A stretch of DNA of 64,000 nt from Pegoplata infirma (Eukaryota > Arthropoda > Insecta > Diptera > Anthomyiidae), in contig OY992537.1 in assembly GCA_963921195.1 (NCBI GenBank), positions 180,312,065 through 180,376,064 of the forward strand, written 5' to 3'. Under the pieces are notes generated by a model. That model ran no database searches. It was not told where the DNA came from and saw only the letters and a program-made list of their open reading frames with translations. This document shows, piece after piece, positions 23,226-33,562 of this stretch. Made by a program: the position numbers and the translations under genes. The stretch's first letter is position 1, and each line of letters starts with the position of its first letter.

Positions 23226-24200
23226 AAGTAAGAAAGTTATAGGTGGTCAAGACCGATCATATGATACCCTACACCAGTGTTTTCAAGAAAATGGGTCTCA
23301 AGTCCAAACATGGACCGATTGGATCTATCTTTTGTTAGATCTTTATTTAGTGTAGAAAACACACACAGATCAAATTTTAGTGGAATTGGTTATTTTTTTG
23401 CCAATAGACCGATTTAACTGAATATCGGTCGAAATTTTAATATGGGGGTCAAAATAATAAGTCCAAAAATGGACAAATTATATTCCAATTTGATTTGGTT
23501 AATAAAATACACGGTTAAAACCTAAAAATAAAATTTTTGTCAAATATTTCCATTTTTAGGAATTTTGTGGGAATTATGTGTATTTTGGGATGGTGGTTTG
23601 TGTGGGGACTACCAGAAAGACTGACCCGATTCCTTTGAAATTTGGAATGGTGATTCGTGCATACAATTTGATTACCTGTTAAATTTCAAAGCGATATCTG
23701 TTAAAATACAGTTATTAAGGTCAGTTAAGCCCAATCCAAAGGGGCGTTTGTGTGGGGACTAGGTCTTAACATGGACCGAATTTTTGCAATTTCGTCCTTA
23801 GGCCAAAATATGCTTAAGTTTCAAATTTCAAGTCAATTGGTTGAAAATTGCGACCTGTATCGTGCTTAAACCGATAGATGGACAGATGGAGCGATATCTG
23901 TTAAAATACAGTTATTAAGATCAGTTAAGCCTAATCCAAAGGGGGCGTTTGTATGGGGACTAGGTCTTAACATGGACCGATTTTTTGCAATTTCAATAGG
24001 CTTCGTCCTTAGGCCAAAATATGCTTAAGTTTCAAATTTCAAGTCAATTGGTTGAAAATTGCGACTCGTATCGTGCTTAAACCGATAGATGGACAGACAG
24101 ACGGACGGACGGACGGACATCGCTAAATCGACTCAAAAAGTGATTCTGAGTCGATCGGTATACTTGAAGGTAGGTCCAATATTTTGGGTAGTTACAAAGT
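23226..24200 (+). mobile_element. Dipteran repeat F, copy 2, with internal 200-bp duplication
   Basis: ACAAGTAAGAAAGTTATAGG, GGTCAAGACCGATCAT and the downstream ATCGCTAAATCGACTCAAAA, GAGTCGATCGGTATACTTGA match repeat F at 17073. Positions 23691-23890 (starting GCGATATCTGTTAAAATACAG) are repeated head-to-tail from 23891, nearly identical. The duplication is local to this copy. Confidence 0.75.
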
Positions 24201-24284
24201 TTCCAGTTGTAACTCGAAAAATATAAACTGAGCTTCAATTGATCTTTTTCGAATTATTATTAGAATCTTCGAATTTTTCGAAGA

Positions 24285-24490
24285 TCAAAAGTGACCCGCC
24301 TGTATTGTTTGTGGCTGTACATCCCCCATATCGAATGATGCGCATTTGCATCACAGCACACTACTAACCGTTATTCCCTAGATTCAGAATCCCGAATCAG
24401 ACCTCTCACCTTCTCGGCGGTTTTGGCCTCGGATTAGGAATATACGTAAGTGAAAGCCAAATTGTCTTTCCATTAAGATTCAAAATAACA
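24285..24490 (-). pseudogene. Non-LTR retrotransposon, endonuclease piece
   Basis: The minus strand contains CCDANAHHSIWGMYSHKQY, matching the CDANAHHxxWGS motif of the APE-type endonuclease of jockey/I-group elements. It lies upstream (in minus-strand sense) of the RT and RNase H pieces, in the correct order. Frames around it are broken. Confidence 0.75.
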
Positions 24491-24504
24491 TTCATATCAC
24501 TAAA

Positions 24505-24613
24505 GCTGTGTTTACATCATAGGATTTTCGGTATGATTTTCTCTCGGTACACATGCAAAACATCGACGACAGTTTGTATAATCAAACTGAAAATCCAATG
24601 ATGTAAACACAGC
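24505..24613. mobile_element. 109-bp MITE
   Basis: GCTGTGTTTACATCATAGG plus ATTTTCGG is mirrored by CTGAAAATCCAATGATGTAAA, CACAGC. No clear target duplication could be read. Confidence 0.65.
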
Positions 24614-24630
24614 ATAAGGCTGGATTACTT

Positions 24631-25116
24631 CCCAGCAAAAACATGTAATGAGTTGTGAAAAGTAATCATTACCAAGTACATTATTTATAATGAGTACCCA
24701 TTACCATTAACATTATTTTAAGCCCAAAAGTAACTACTTTTCAGTAATATGTTATAAAAGCACTTCTAAGTAATAATATCTCCTTGCACTTGCAGTTTTT
24801 AACCTTTACAATTCTATTAACTTAAAAAGTACTTAAAAACATATTAAAAATTACGCAATTTTTAAGTTTTAGTAAAAACAAGTTAAATTTTAAAAGTTTT
24901 AATTAACTATTTATTTTACTTTTTATTGGTAATGGGTTTTTACTCCTTATTTGTAATCCGAGTCAGTAACTACTTATTTATCTCCATACTCTTCACTAGT
25001 TATTTTTGTCTCACGCCCTTGTTAAAATAATTAGTGTTTCATTCAATAAGTAACTACTGATTAACATCTGATTCGGATTACAAAACTCATTACTAGTAAT
25101 GCCAATTTTTGCTGGG
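24631..25116. mobile_element. CCCAGC-ended TIR element, subfamily C copy 1 (TT duplication)
   Basis: CCCAGCAAAAACATGTAATG and CCAATTTTTGCTGGG ends, flanked by TT (24629-24630, 25117-25118). A copy of nearly the same length and sequence is at 36629-37115 with a TA duplication. Confidence 0.82.
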
Positions 25117-25118
25117 TT

Positions 25119-26216
25119 AATGCTCCGTTATAAAATAACTCCGTTGAACTTAACTTTTTCATACAAATTTTGACATAAAGACAAAAAAAATAAAATTAAC
25201 TACTTTAAATAACTGTTACTACATTACAGTTCTTTTTTGCTAGTTGTTAAAAAAAAAAACGACTTAAAATAACTAACAGAAATAGTTGTTTGATATTTTT
25301 CATACAAAAACAACTGACTTTGTAGTTGAAAAGAACTAACTACTGTAAAATATACAAACAACTAACATGTAGTAACTTACATAATTTTCTGAGTGTTGTG
25401 TACATTTTCAGTAAAAACAACTGCAGTTTTTATTATCATCGAATTATTTTTAACTCAATTTGTAAAAAAAAATTGGTTTAAGATTGTCCAATTTGTCATT
25501 GATTCAGCTTCCTCTAATACATATAAATATGTTTACGAACTCCCAAGTTATATGCCGCCAAATTCATGATAAAAATTCAATGAATTTTATACAATTTTCC
25601 AAAGAAATGTTTATAAACAATGTCGGCATATTAAAAATACAATCATACTCAACTTACTCAATAAACAAAAAACAAATAATAAACAAATTGGAATATTATG
25701 AGACATTGGACAAGCTTCACTGATTGTAAGTGGTCTATATGTCGAATCATAACCGCCAAAATATTTTAAGTGCTACAGAAAAAAAAAATTTAAAACAAAA
25801 TTCGTGGTCACGAAAAACGAAAAGGAACTATAAATGTACCTATTAGAGAGACATTTTTCGTCAATTTTTGATTTGCTTCAGAGTCCGGGCAAATTTTTAT
25901 TCAACTAGACCTTAAAATTATATGGTACACATTTGGGGCCAATCAAAAATGATACGAAATAATCTTCATTAAATTTAGGTCGACACGTATTTTTGCTCTA
26001 GACGATATTCCTGTTAGTTTGGGAGTTATCGAAATTTTCCCGAATGTCCTCATTGTTTCATAAGGGGACAACGAAATTTTTAAACACTGATATGGCCGAT
26101 AAGCGGGGACACCCTAACCTTAAAATCGTCTCATTTGCATATATTTTAAGTTTCAGGCAAATCGGTTCATAAGGGTTGAGATACTTTCCTTGTAAGTGAA
26201 GGGTATAAAAACATAC
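25119..26216. other. No gene recognised
   Basis: AT-rich with scattered old repeat words (AACAACTNACT near 25310-25380; GGGCCAATCAAAAATG near 25937). The 79-codon frame at 25484 shows no family motif. Confidence 0.4.
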
Positions 26217-27530
26217 ATATGAGTCATTCCATGTCAGACCGAACACCTTTTTTGCACCACCTCTTCCGATTTTCTTTAAATTTGCCAGACGTATTAAACA
26301 TAAAAAAATATTTTTCACGTGTTTCGGGAAAAAAATTATTTTTTTTTTTCAAAGAGTTATGTGCATTTGAAAATCGTCAAAATCGTGAAAAATCTTCCGA
26401 CATGACAACATTTAAACTAATTTTTTTATAAAACTAGTGAATGGATTTTGAAGTTCAATACCTTATTTTAAAGGTATTTGAACCTTCTTTTTTAAAAAAA
26501 TATTATTTTTTATAAATTAATTTTTTTTTATTATTAAAATTTGGTTTTTTTACTTAATTTCTGTTTTCCACAATCTTCGAACAAGTCGAAAAATCTGAAA
26601 AAAATATTTTCTTAAAGGTTAATATATTCTTAACATTCCCTCAAATTTTCAGAGTGGAGGTCGAATGGATTCTATTTTTTTACGATTTTTTTCCATTGCA
26701 GCACCACAAAAACATTACATTTTTAATATAAACATTTTATTTTCAAGCATGTTAACGAAAATGTCAACGCATGTATGTATGAGTGTATGTATTCAAAAAC
26801 ACACGCTACAATATTCATGTTGTTCTTTAGCATTATTTGTTGTTTTGCTTTTTACATGCATCGTTAGATTTTTTTTAAAATATAAAAAGCAAAACAACAT
26901 ATAATGCTAAAGAACAACATGAATATTGTAGCGTGTGTTTTTGAATACATACACACATGCATACATGCGTTGACATTTTCGTTAACATGCTTGAAAATAA
27001 AATGTTTATATACAAAATGTAATTTTTTTGTGGTGCTGCAATGGTAAAAAATCGTAAAAAAATAGAATCCATTCGACCTCCACTCTGAAATTTGGAGGGA
27101 ATGTTAAGAATATATTAACCTTTAAGAAAATATTTTTTTCAGATTTTTCGATTTGTTCGAAGATTGTGGAAAACAGAAATTAAGTAAAAAAAACAAATTT
27201 TAATAATAAAAAAAAATTAATTTATAAAAAATAATATTTTTTTAAAAAAGAAGGTTCAAATACCTTTAAAATAAGGTATTGAACTTCAAAATCCATTCAC
27301 TAGTTTTATAAAAACATTAGTTTAAATGTTGTCATGTCGGAAGATTTTTCACGATTTTGACGATTTTCAAATGCAAATAACTTTTTAAAAAAAATTTTTT
27401 AATTTTTTTCCCGAAACACGTGTAAAATATTTTTTAATGAAGACTTCGTTCTTAAATTTTGAAAGACATCGGAGACATCAAAGTCAATTTTTAGCAAAAA
27501 TCGTACGGTTTGACGTGGAATGACTCATAT
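26217..27530. mobile_element. 1.3-kb foldback element
   Basis: ATATGAGTCATTCCATGTC at the left is mirrored by GACGTGGAATGACTCATAT at the right, and the arms stay nearly complementary up to a short centre around 26880. The two arms even give the same peptide on opposite strands (MDSIFLRFFSIAAPQKHY at 26665 + and MDSIFLRFFTIAAPQKNY at 27072 -), showing their close match. No TSD could be fixed because of the ATAT ends. Confidence 0.8.
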
Positions 27531-27929
27531 ATCGAAAATTTGGTCCCATACTGTATTTTGGCGGTAATGCCTTGATGTATATAAAAAAGTATTTAAAAAC
27601 ATTGTATACATTATGAATGTATTTAAATTGTCCACCCCACATAGTGTGGATAGTGGAGAACAGTGGCGACCATCAAAATGTATACAAGGCAGCATCGCAA
27701 GATTACGAATGTTTTGTTACATGATACATTTGGATTATGAAAATGATTTAAACAATCCAGATTGTAAAAATAAATAAAAAAAAATTAATATGGATTTTGC
27801 TATGGTGGTCGATAGTATTTATTGTTGTAAATATAATTGGGTGGTCGGCCACATTCGTATTTTAATTCTTTAGGGACCACGGTTGTAAAAAAAAATTGTA
27901 AAAAAAATGAATTCAGTTTTCTGCTCCTA
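27531..27929. other. No gene recognised
   Basis: AT-rich DNA; no motif, RNA gene or terminal repeat identified. Confidence 0.4.
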
Positions 27930-28560
27930 TTAGAGGAGATCCTAACCTTTCAGTTGCTGTTTCAGTTGCCTAGTGGCATGCTAGGACAAGTACAAATATT
28001 AAAAAAATATTTTATAAAATTTAATCCTCTAAAATTTTGAAGTACTTTTAAAAGGAAACAGGATCACGGAAAAATAATCTGTAAATGCAGTTTTACTAAA
28101 TTTAGTCTCTAGTTCCAAACGTATTTTATCCTGTTTGTGCTCAACGAGTAATTTTTGTTTTTGTCGGACGGTGTTATGAGTTCACAAAAAACAAAAATAA
28201 AAATAAAATTTAAATCGGTGCGAACAAACATTCATAGTCGTCAAAGGGTTAAATAAGGCTTATGCAAAAACGTTTATTATTTTGTTTCAAACACATCGAC
28301 TACTTAAAATTTTGTAAGCTGGATCCTTTGTTTAATCTAACTGAAAAGGACAGTAGCCACTAAAATTTCAAGTTTAATTTTTTTTTGGTTTTGTTTATTA
28401 TCATAATTTTGAACATTGCAACTGCATTTTATTATTTTTCTGTTGTCTCTTATTTTAAAATGCGATTTTTAATTAATATTGGCTGTATTTAAAGAAACAT
28501 TTTTCAAGAAAGGAATATATACCACAGTTGAATTAAAGTAGCAGATGACAGATATCGTGA
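27930..28560 (+). repeat. ~620-bp direct repeat G, copy 1
   Basis: Nearly identical to 31480-32105: GGCATGCTAGGACAAGTAC, TGTAAATGCAGTTTTACT, GTCGGACGGTGTTATGAG, CTAACTGAAAAGGACAGTAG and CAGATATCGTGATTGACTAA occur in the same order. Diverged, reversed matches occur at 31150-31320 and 63035-63580. No coding frame. Confidence 0.8.
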
Positions 28561-28582
28561 TTGACTAATATAACTGGGGTGG

Positions 28583-28743
28583 ACACTAGGGTAGCTCGGT
28601 TTTGGGTTTTTCTCTCTGATCATATTCTAATACCAGTCAAAAGTGTCGGTCCCCTAAGGGTAACTCACATGCAACATATCATTTCGATCAGAGTTTATCC
28701 ACTTTGAGCCTCAAAATTGGGATTTTTGCAAAAAAGGACTTTA
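28583..28743. mobile_element. Arm of a CTAGGGTGGCTCG-ended element
   Basis: CTAGGGTAGCTCGGTTTTGG through GCCTCAAAATTGGGATTTTTGC is the reverse complement of the right arm of the element at 32121-32885. Only one arm is present, cut off by the repeat starting at 28751. Confidence 0.65.
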
Positions 28744-28750
28744 AAAAAAA

Positions 28751-29190
28751 AACAAGTAAAAAAGTTAAATTCGGCCTTGCAGAATGTATTGATACCCTAC
28801 ACAAATAAAAAAAAAAAAATTTTAAAAAATTTCCGCGAAAAAAAAATTTGGTAAAAAAAATCCGCGAATTTTTAATTTTTTTGTCAAAAAATATGTTCGT
28901 GCTTGCTCAAATACCATTTGGTGTTCAATTTTGTTCACATATGTCAACTAGCAGCCAAATTAAAACATTTTGTATTTTTAGGTTATGTTGAATGTACTAA
29001 AATTTTCGTGGTGTCCCAACATTTTCGTTCATAACTTTTGAACCGCTGGACCTATATCGCTCAAATCCAATACCAAATTGCTCAGGAGAACTTCCAACAA
29101 ATATGTTAAGTTTCAGTATCTCCGTGTAATATTTTGGCCGTGATCACCATTTCCATAGACAGACGGACATCGGTGGAATGTCTAAAAATC
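28751..29190 (-). mobile_element. Dipteran repeat D-like subfamily 2, copy 2
   Basis: Minus-oriented: ACAAGTAAAAAAGTTAAATTC, GGCCTTGCAGAATG, TGATACCCTACAC at the left and ACCGCTGGACCTATATCGC, CAGACGGACATCGGTGGAATG at the right match 16385-16875 and 38030-38560. Its far end is interrupted by the hAT element at 29204. Confidence 0.65.
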
Positions 29191-29203
29191 GATCACTGAT
29201 CAA

Positions 29204-29892
29204 CAGGGAAACCAAAAATATGCAGTATCATGTTTTTTCCTGTGCATTTTATTGATAAATGGGCAAGGTATTTATCCGTTTCAGAAGTTTTTAAGAAATC
29301 TGGCATCGATTTGTTAGAGCATATTTTTGCATATTTTAGCCTTAAGAGCATATTTTTGCATATTTTAGGTTTAAGAGCATATTTTAGCATAAGAGCATAT
29401 TTTTAGAGCATATTTTCAATTTTTAAAGCATTTTTTCACTTTTTAGAGCATATTTTTACATTTTTAGAGCATTTTTTTCCCATTTTTAGAGCATTATTTT
29501 CCAATTTTTTTTATGACAACATTTATTTTTAAATTTTTTATCCAACAAGGATGTTTTTTTTTCAACAATTACGGAATTGTGACGATTGATTCCCCTTTGG
29601 CCTGTTCTTGCATCATATCGGTATATGAAACTATGTTTTCTTTAGATTCAGCAACTTTGTAGAAAATATTAAGGCAAATATTTTTGTAGAATATATTTAA
29701 CCCTCTAACTATCGCTCATAACGGTATTTGGAGGGTCTATTCTCTAACAAATTGTAAAAACCACCGCAAAAAAGGGGACATAATTTTTTTTAAGAGCATA
29801 TTTTTATTGTTTTTAGAGCATATTTGCCGTTTTTAAGGGCATATTTTAAGCGCATAAAACGTGTTTTTTAAAGCATATTTTTGGTTTCCCTG
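29204..29892. mobile_element. hAT-type MITE (AGCATATTT family), intact copy
   Basis: CAGGGAAACCAAAAATATGC and GCATATTTTTGGTTTCCCTG are perfect terminal inverted repeats; CTGATCAA is duplicated at 29196-29203 and 29893-29900. Internal words AGAGCATATTTT repeat many times on both sides. 689 bp, non-coding. Confidence 0.9.
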
Positions 29893-29906
29893 CTGATCAA
29901 TTATAT

Positions 29907-30999
29907 ATATGAGGCATTCCACACCAAATGTCCAGCGAAAAAAAACATGTGTACCGTAAACTTCTGAATAGGTGATATGGATAGCCCTATATGGAACTAA
30001 GAAAATTGCGTTTTTGGTTTTTAAATTTTTCAAAAACTGTGCTTAGGAGGCGTGGTCAAATATTGGAAAAATGGTCAAATTTGTGGCGAGTTGCCTTGAT
30101 TAAATATTTATCACATTAAAACAGAATGCACCACAATGTCAAAAATTTACGTTCTTATATAGTTTTGTATGGGCTATCGATTAAAAATTTTTTTTTTGAA
30201 AAATTTTCAGAACCCGTTCTGAAATTTTCCATTTTTTAAAAAGGTCAATTTATCAAAAATCCGGCCACTTTTTTTTTTTCTTTTTTATTTATTTTTTTAA
30301 AAGTTTAGATGTTTGTCCATCCACACAAAAAAAATCAGAAACACGTTCATCTTTTTTTTCGAGAAAATCGCATTTGAACTTTAAATTTCATAACAATTTA
30401 GTAATTTGCTTGTATTTTCTTGTGTCAACAGAGCGTATGACGAATATTTATGCAATTAATATTACTCATTCGCAACTTTAAAACAAAGAAATACAAGCAA
30501 ATAACAAAATTGTTATGAAATTTAAAGTTCAAATGCGATTTTCTCGAAAAAAAAGATGAACGTGTTTCTGATTTTTTTTGTGTGGATGAACAAACATCTA
30601 AACTTTTAAAAAAATAAATAAAAAAGAAAAAAAAAAGTGGCCGGATTTTTGATAAATTGACTTTTTTAAAAAATGGAAAATTTTAGAACGGGTTCTGAAA
30701 ATTTTCCAAAACAAAAAATTTTAATCGATAGCCCATACAAAACTATATAAGAACGTAAATTTTTGACACTGTGGTGCATTCCGTATTAATGTGATAAATA
30801 TTTAATCAAGGCAACTCGCCACAAATTTTACCATTTTTCCAATATTTGACCACGCCTCCTAAGCCCAGTTTTCGAAAATTTGAAAAACCAAAAATGCAAT
30901 TTTCTTAATTACATATAGGGCTATCCAAACAACCTATTCAGAAATTTACGGGACCCATGTTTTTCTGTAGCGGGACATTTGGTGTGGAATGCCTCATAT
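29907..30999. mobile_element. 1.1-kb foldback element
   Basis: ATATGAGGCATTCCACACC and its complement GGTGTGGAATGCCTCATAT bound a long inverted repeat (GTGGCCGGATTTTTGATAAA, GCGTGGTCAAATATTGG mirrored). The centre is near 30450. It directly abuts the hAT MITE. A diverged relative is at 56508-57490. Confidence 0.8.
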
Positions 31000-31479
31000 G
31001 CCAGATAGACTCAATTTACGGATAAAAACATATCTGAAACAGCTATGAATATATATGGAGTAGATCTGATTATATCCATTTAGATATTATCCATATATGT
31101 TTTTATCAAAGGAGATATGTTTTGATATAATTATTTTTTTAAACGGGTATTACACCGTCCGACAGCCAATATTAAACATGAAACGGATGATATACGTCTG
31201 AAAGTAGAGATCAAATGAAGTAAAACTGCATTTACAGTTTTTCATTTCGTGATCCTGTTTGCTTTTAAAAGGACTTCAAAGTTTTAAAGGACACATTTTG
31301 TAAAATATTTTTGAAATATTTATACTTGTCCTAGGATGACACTGCTGATGGCTAGTGAAAAGGGAGGATTTCCCCTACAACATTTTGAATGATATTGAAG
31401 GACACATTTTTGAAAGGACGTAACTTACCTCCTTTTTCCCGATATGTAAAACCAATAAAATAGGAAAATTAGGGGAGAT
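31000..31479. repeat. Partial, reversed relatives of repeat G
   Basis: ACACCGTCCGACAGCC, AAAACTGCATTTACAG and ACTTGTCCTAGGATGAC are reverse-complement relatives of words in repeat G. No gene is visible. Confidence 0.5.
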
Positions 31480-32105
31480 TCTCCTCTTTCAGTTGCTATC
31501 AATAGTGGCATGCTAGGACAAGTACAAATATTAAAAAAATATTTTATAAAATTTAATCCTCTAAAATTTTGAAGTACTTTTAAAAGGAAACAGGATCACG
31601 GAAAAATAATCTGTAAATGCAGTTTTACTTAATTTAGTCTCTAGTTCCAAAAGTATTTTATCCTGTTTGTGTTCAACGAGTTATTTTTGTTTTTGTCGGA
31701 CGGTGTTATGAGTTTACAAAAAAACAAAAATAGAAATAAAATTTAAATCGGTTCGAACAAATATTCACAGTCATCAAAGGGTTAAATAATGCTTATGCAA
31801 AAAAGTTTATTATTTTGTTTGCAACACATCGACTACTTAAAATTTTGTAAGCTGGATCCTTTGTTTAATCTAACTGAAAAGGACAGTAGCCACTAAAATT
31901 TCAAGTTTAATTTTTTTGTTGGTTTTGTTTATTATCATAATTTTGAACATTGCAACTGCATTTTATTATTTTTCTGTTGTCTCTTATTTTAAAATACGAT
32001 TTTTAATTAATATTGGCATGATTTAAGGAAACATTTTTCAAGAAAGGAATATATAACACAGTTGAATTAAAGTAGCAGATGACAGATATCGTGATTGACT
32101 AACAT
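31480..32105 (+). repeat. ~620-bp direct repeat G, copy 2
   Basis: Near-identical partner of 27930-28560, in the same orientation, about 3.5 kb downstream. Both copies are followed by GGGGTGGACACTAGGGT and an element with a CTAGGGTRGCTCG end, so the duplicated unit includes that junction. Confidence 0.8.
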
Positions 32106-32120
32106 AACAGGGGTGGACAC

Positions 32121-32885
32121 TAGGGTGGCTCGTTTTTGGGTCATTTTTGACCCCCTACCAAGAAGGGTTAACGATTTTTTTAAAGATAAGATATTAATAC
32201 AAAATACTAGTTGGAGTAAAAAACACAAAAGCCGTTTTATACTTGTTTATAGCACAAATTTTAAGCTCTAAACTTCAAATTTTATGCGGGGGTAATTTTT
32301 GACCCCCAGCTAATGTGGGTTAAAGACGTCCTAGATCGGTAAGATTTCATGACAGACTTAAAGTTATCTAATAGAATAATACGACACCAAAAAACTGTAA
32401 TTTACCCAAAAATTAAATGTATAAGATTTTATAAATCCAACTTATTGATAAAACCAACATTTCCTTGAAATCCGCGGGGTTCTTCATGAAATCAGAGAGA
32501 AAAAATTATATATTTTAAATTGTTTTTTTAATAAAATTTTCAAGTTTTGAAAAAAGGTGTTTTGAGAACGCCCCCAAAATCATGCCATTTCTTTGGTATC
32601 AAGTTTGAACGGGTAAATGATGCCGTAAAATCTTTAAATTTCATATTTAAGTATTTACGATCAAATATACAAAAATTATTTTTTATTATATTAATAAAAA
32701 TACTAAAATTTTTTTTTTTTAAGTCCTTTTTTGCAAAAACCCCAATTTTGAGGCTCAAAGTGGAGACAGAAGATAAACTCCGATCGGGGTGAAATTTTGC
32801 ATGTAAGTTACCTTTAGGGGACCGACACTTTTGGCGGGTATTAGAATTTGATCAGAGAGAAAAGTTCAAAATCGAGCCACCCTAG
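32121..32885. mobile_element. TIR element with CTAGGGTGGCTCG ends
   Basis: CTAGGGTGGCTCG and CGAGCCACCCTAG are inverted at the two ends. No target duplication is apparent. Internal frames on both strands at 32540-32792 overlap and are not supported as genes. Confidence 0.65.
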
Positions 32886-32962
32886 TACATACGACACCTA
32901 AAATGGAGGCAGTTCCACCGGCGAAAGTGCCCCATGGAGTTGTTTCGCCAATGACATATGAC

Positions 32963-33537
32963 TAGGCTAACCATTCGTACTGATTTGATCAGTACATGTA
33001 CTGATTTTTGATCACGTGTACTGATCAAAAAACGTTGTACTGATTTGTACTGATTTTTTTAAATATTTACTGATTGTACTGATTTTTGAACATTTCAATA
33101 CAAAAAATAATTTTATTCGAAAATTCTGTACAAAAACTTGAATTTCCATAATATAAGTCGTCAGAGTTGTTTTTTTATAACTTAAATGAGATAATTTATA
33201 ATGAATTTATTCTAAGGAGATTAGAGTTCGTGAATCAAGAAGTTCCTTAACGCAAAAGTGAATCTGAGCATTAGGTTCTTTTCATCTTCCTAAATTTATA
33301 TGAAAATGCGCACAGAATCTTTGGTTTTCTGTAACGAAAAGTTCAATGGGCAGATGGATTTTTTATATTTTTAGAAAGATGATGTAAATTGCATGAATCC
33401 AAATGATTCTTGGGGTCAAGTTAGTTTAACCGACATTTTTTGAAAGTTGAAAAAACATCAGTGTTTTCTCATAGAAAAATTTTTTAGAGAGTTATTTCTA
33501 GAAAAAATAAAAACATAAAAACTTGGGTGTCACCCTA
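32963..33537. mobile_element. hAT-type element with GTACTGAT repeats, third copy
   Basis: TAGGCTAACCATTCGTACTG and GGGTGTCACCCTA ends with duplications CATATGAC at 32955-32962 and 33538-33545. Same family as 13791-15403 and 14130-14978. 575 bp, without nested insertions. Confidence 0.88.
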
Positions 33538-33562
33538 CATATGACCCCATGGGGTTCATACG

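Noticed and set aside
26665..27072. Same peptide encoded on both strands
   Set aside because: Not two genes: the two arms of a foldback element read in opposite directions.
32540..32792. Two overlapping frames of 72 and 81 codons on opposite strands
   Set aside because: Both sit inside a TIR element, overlap almost completely and show no motif.
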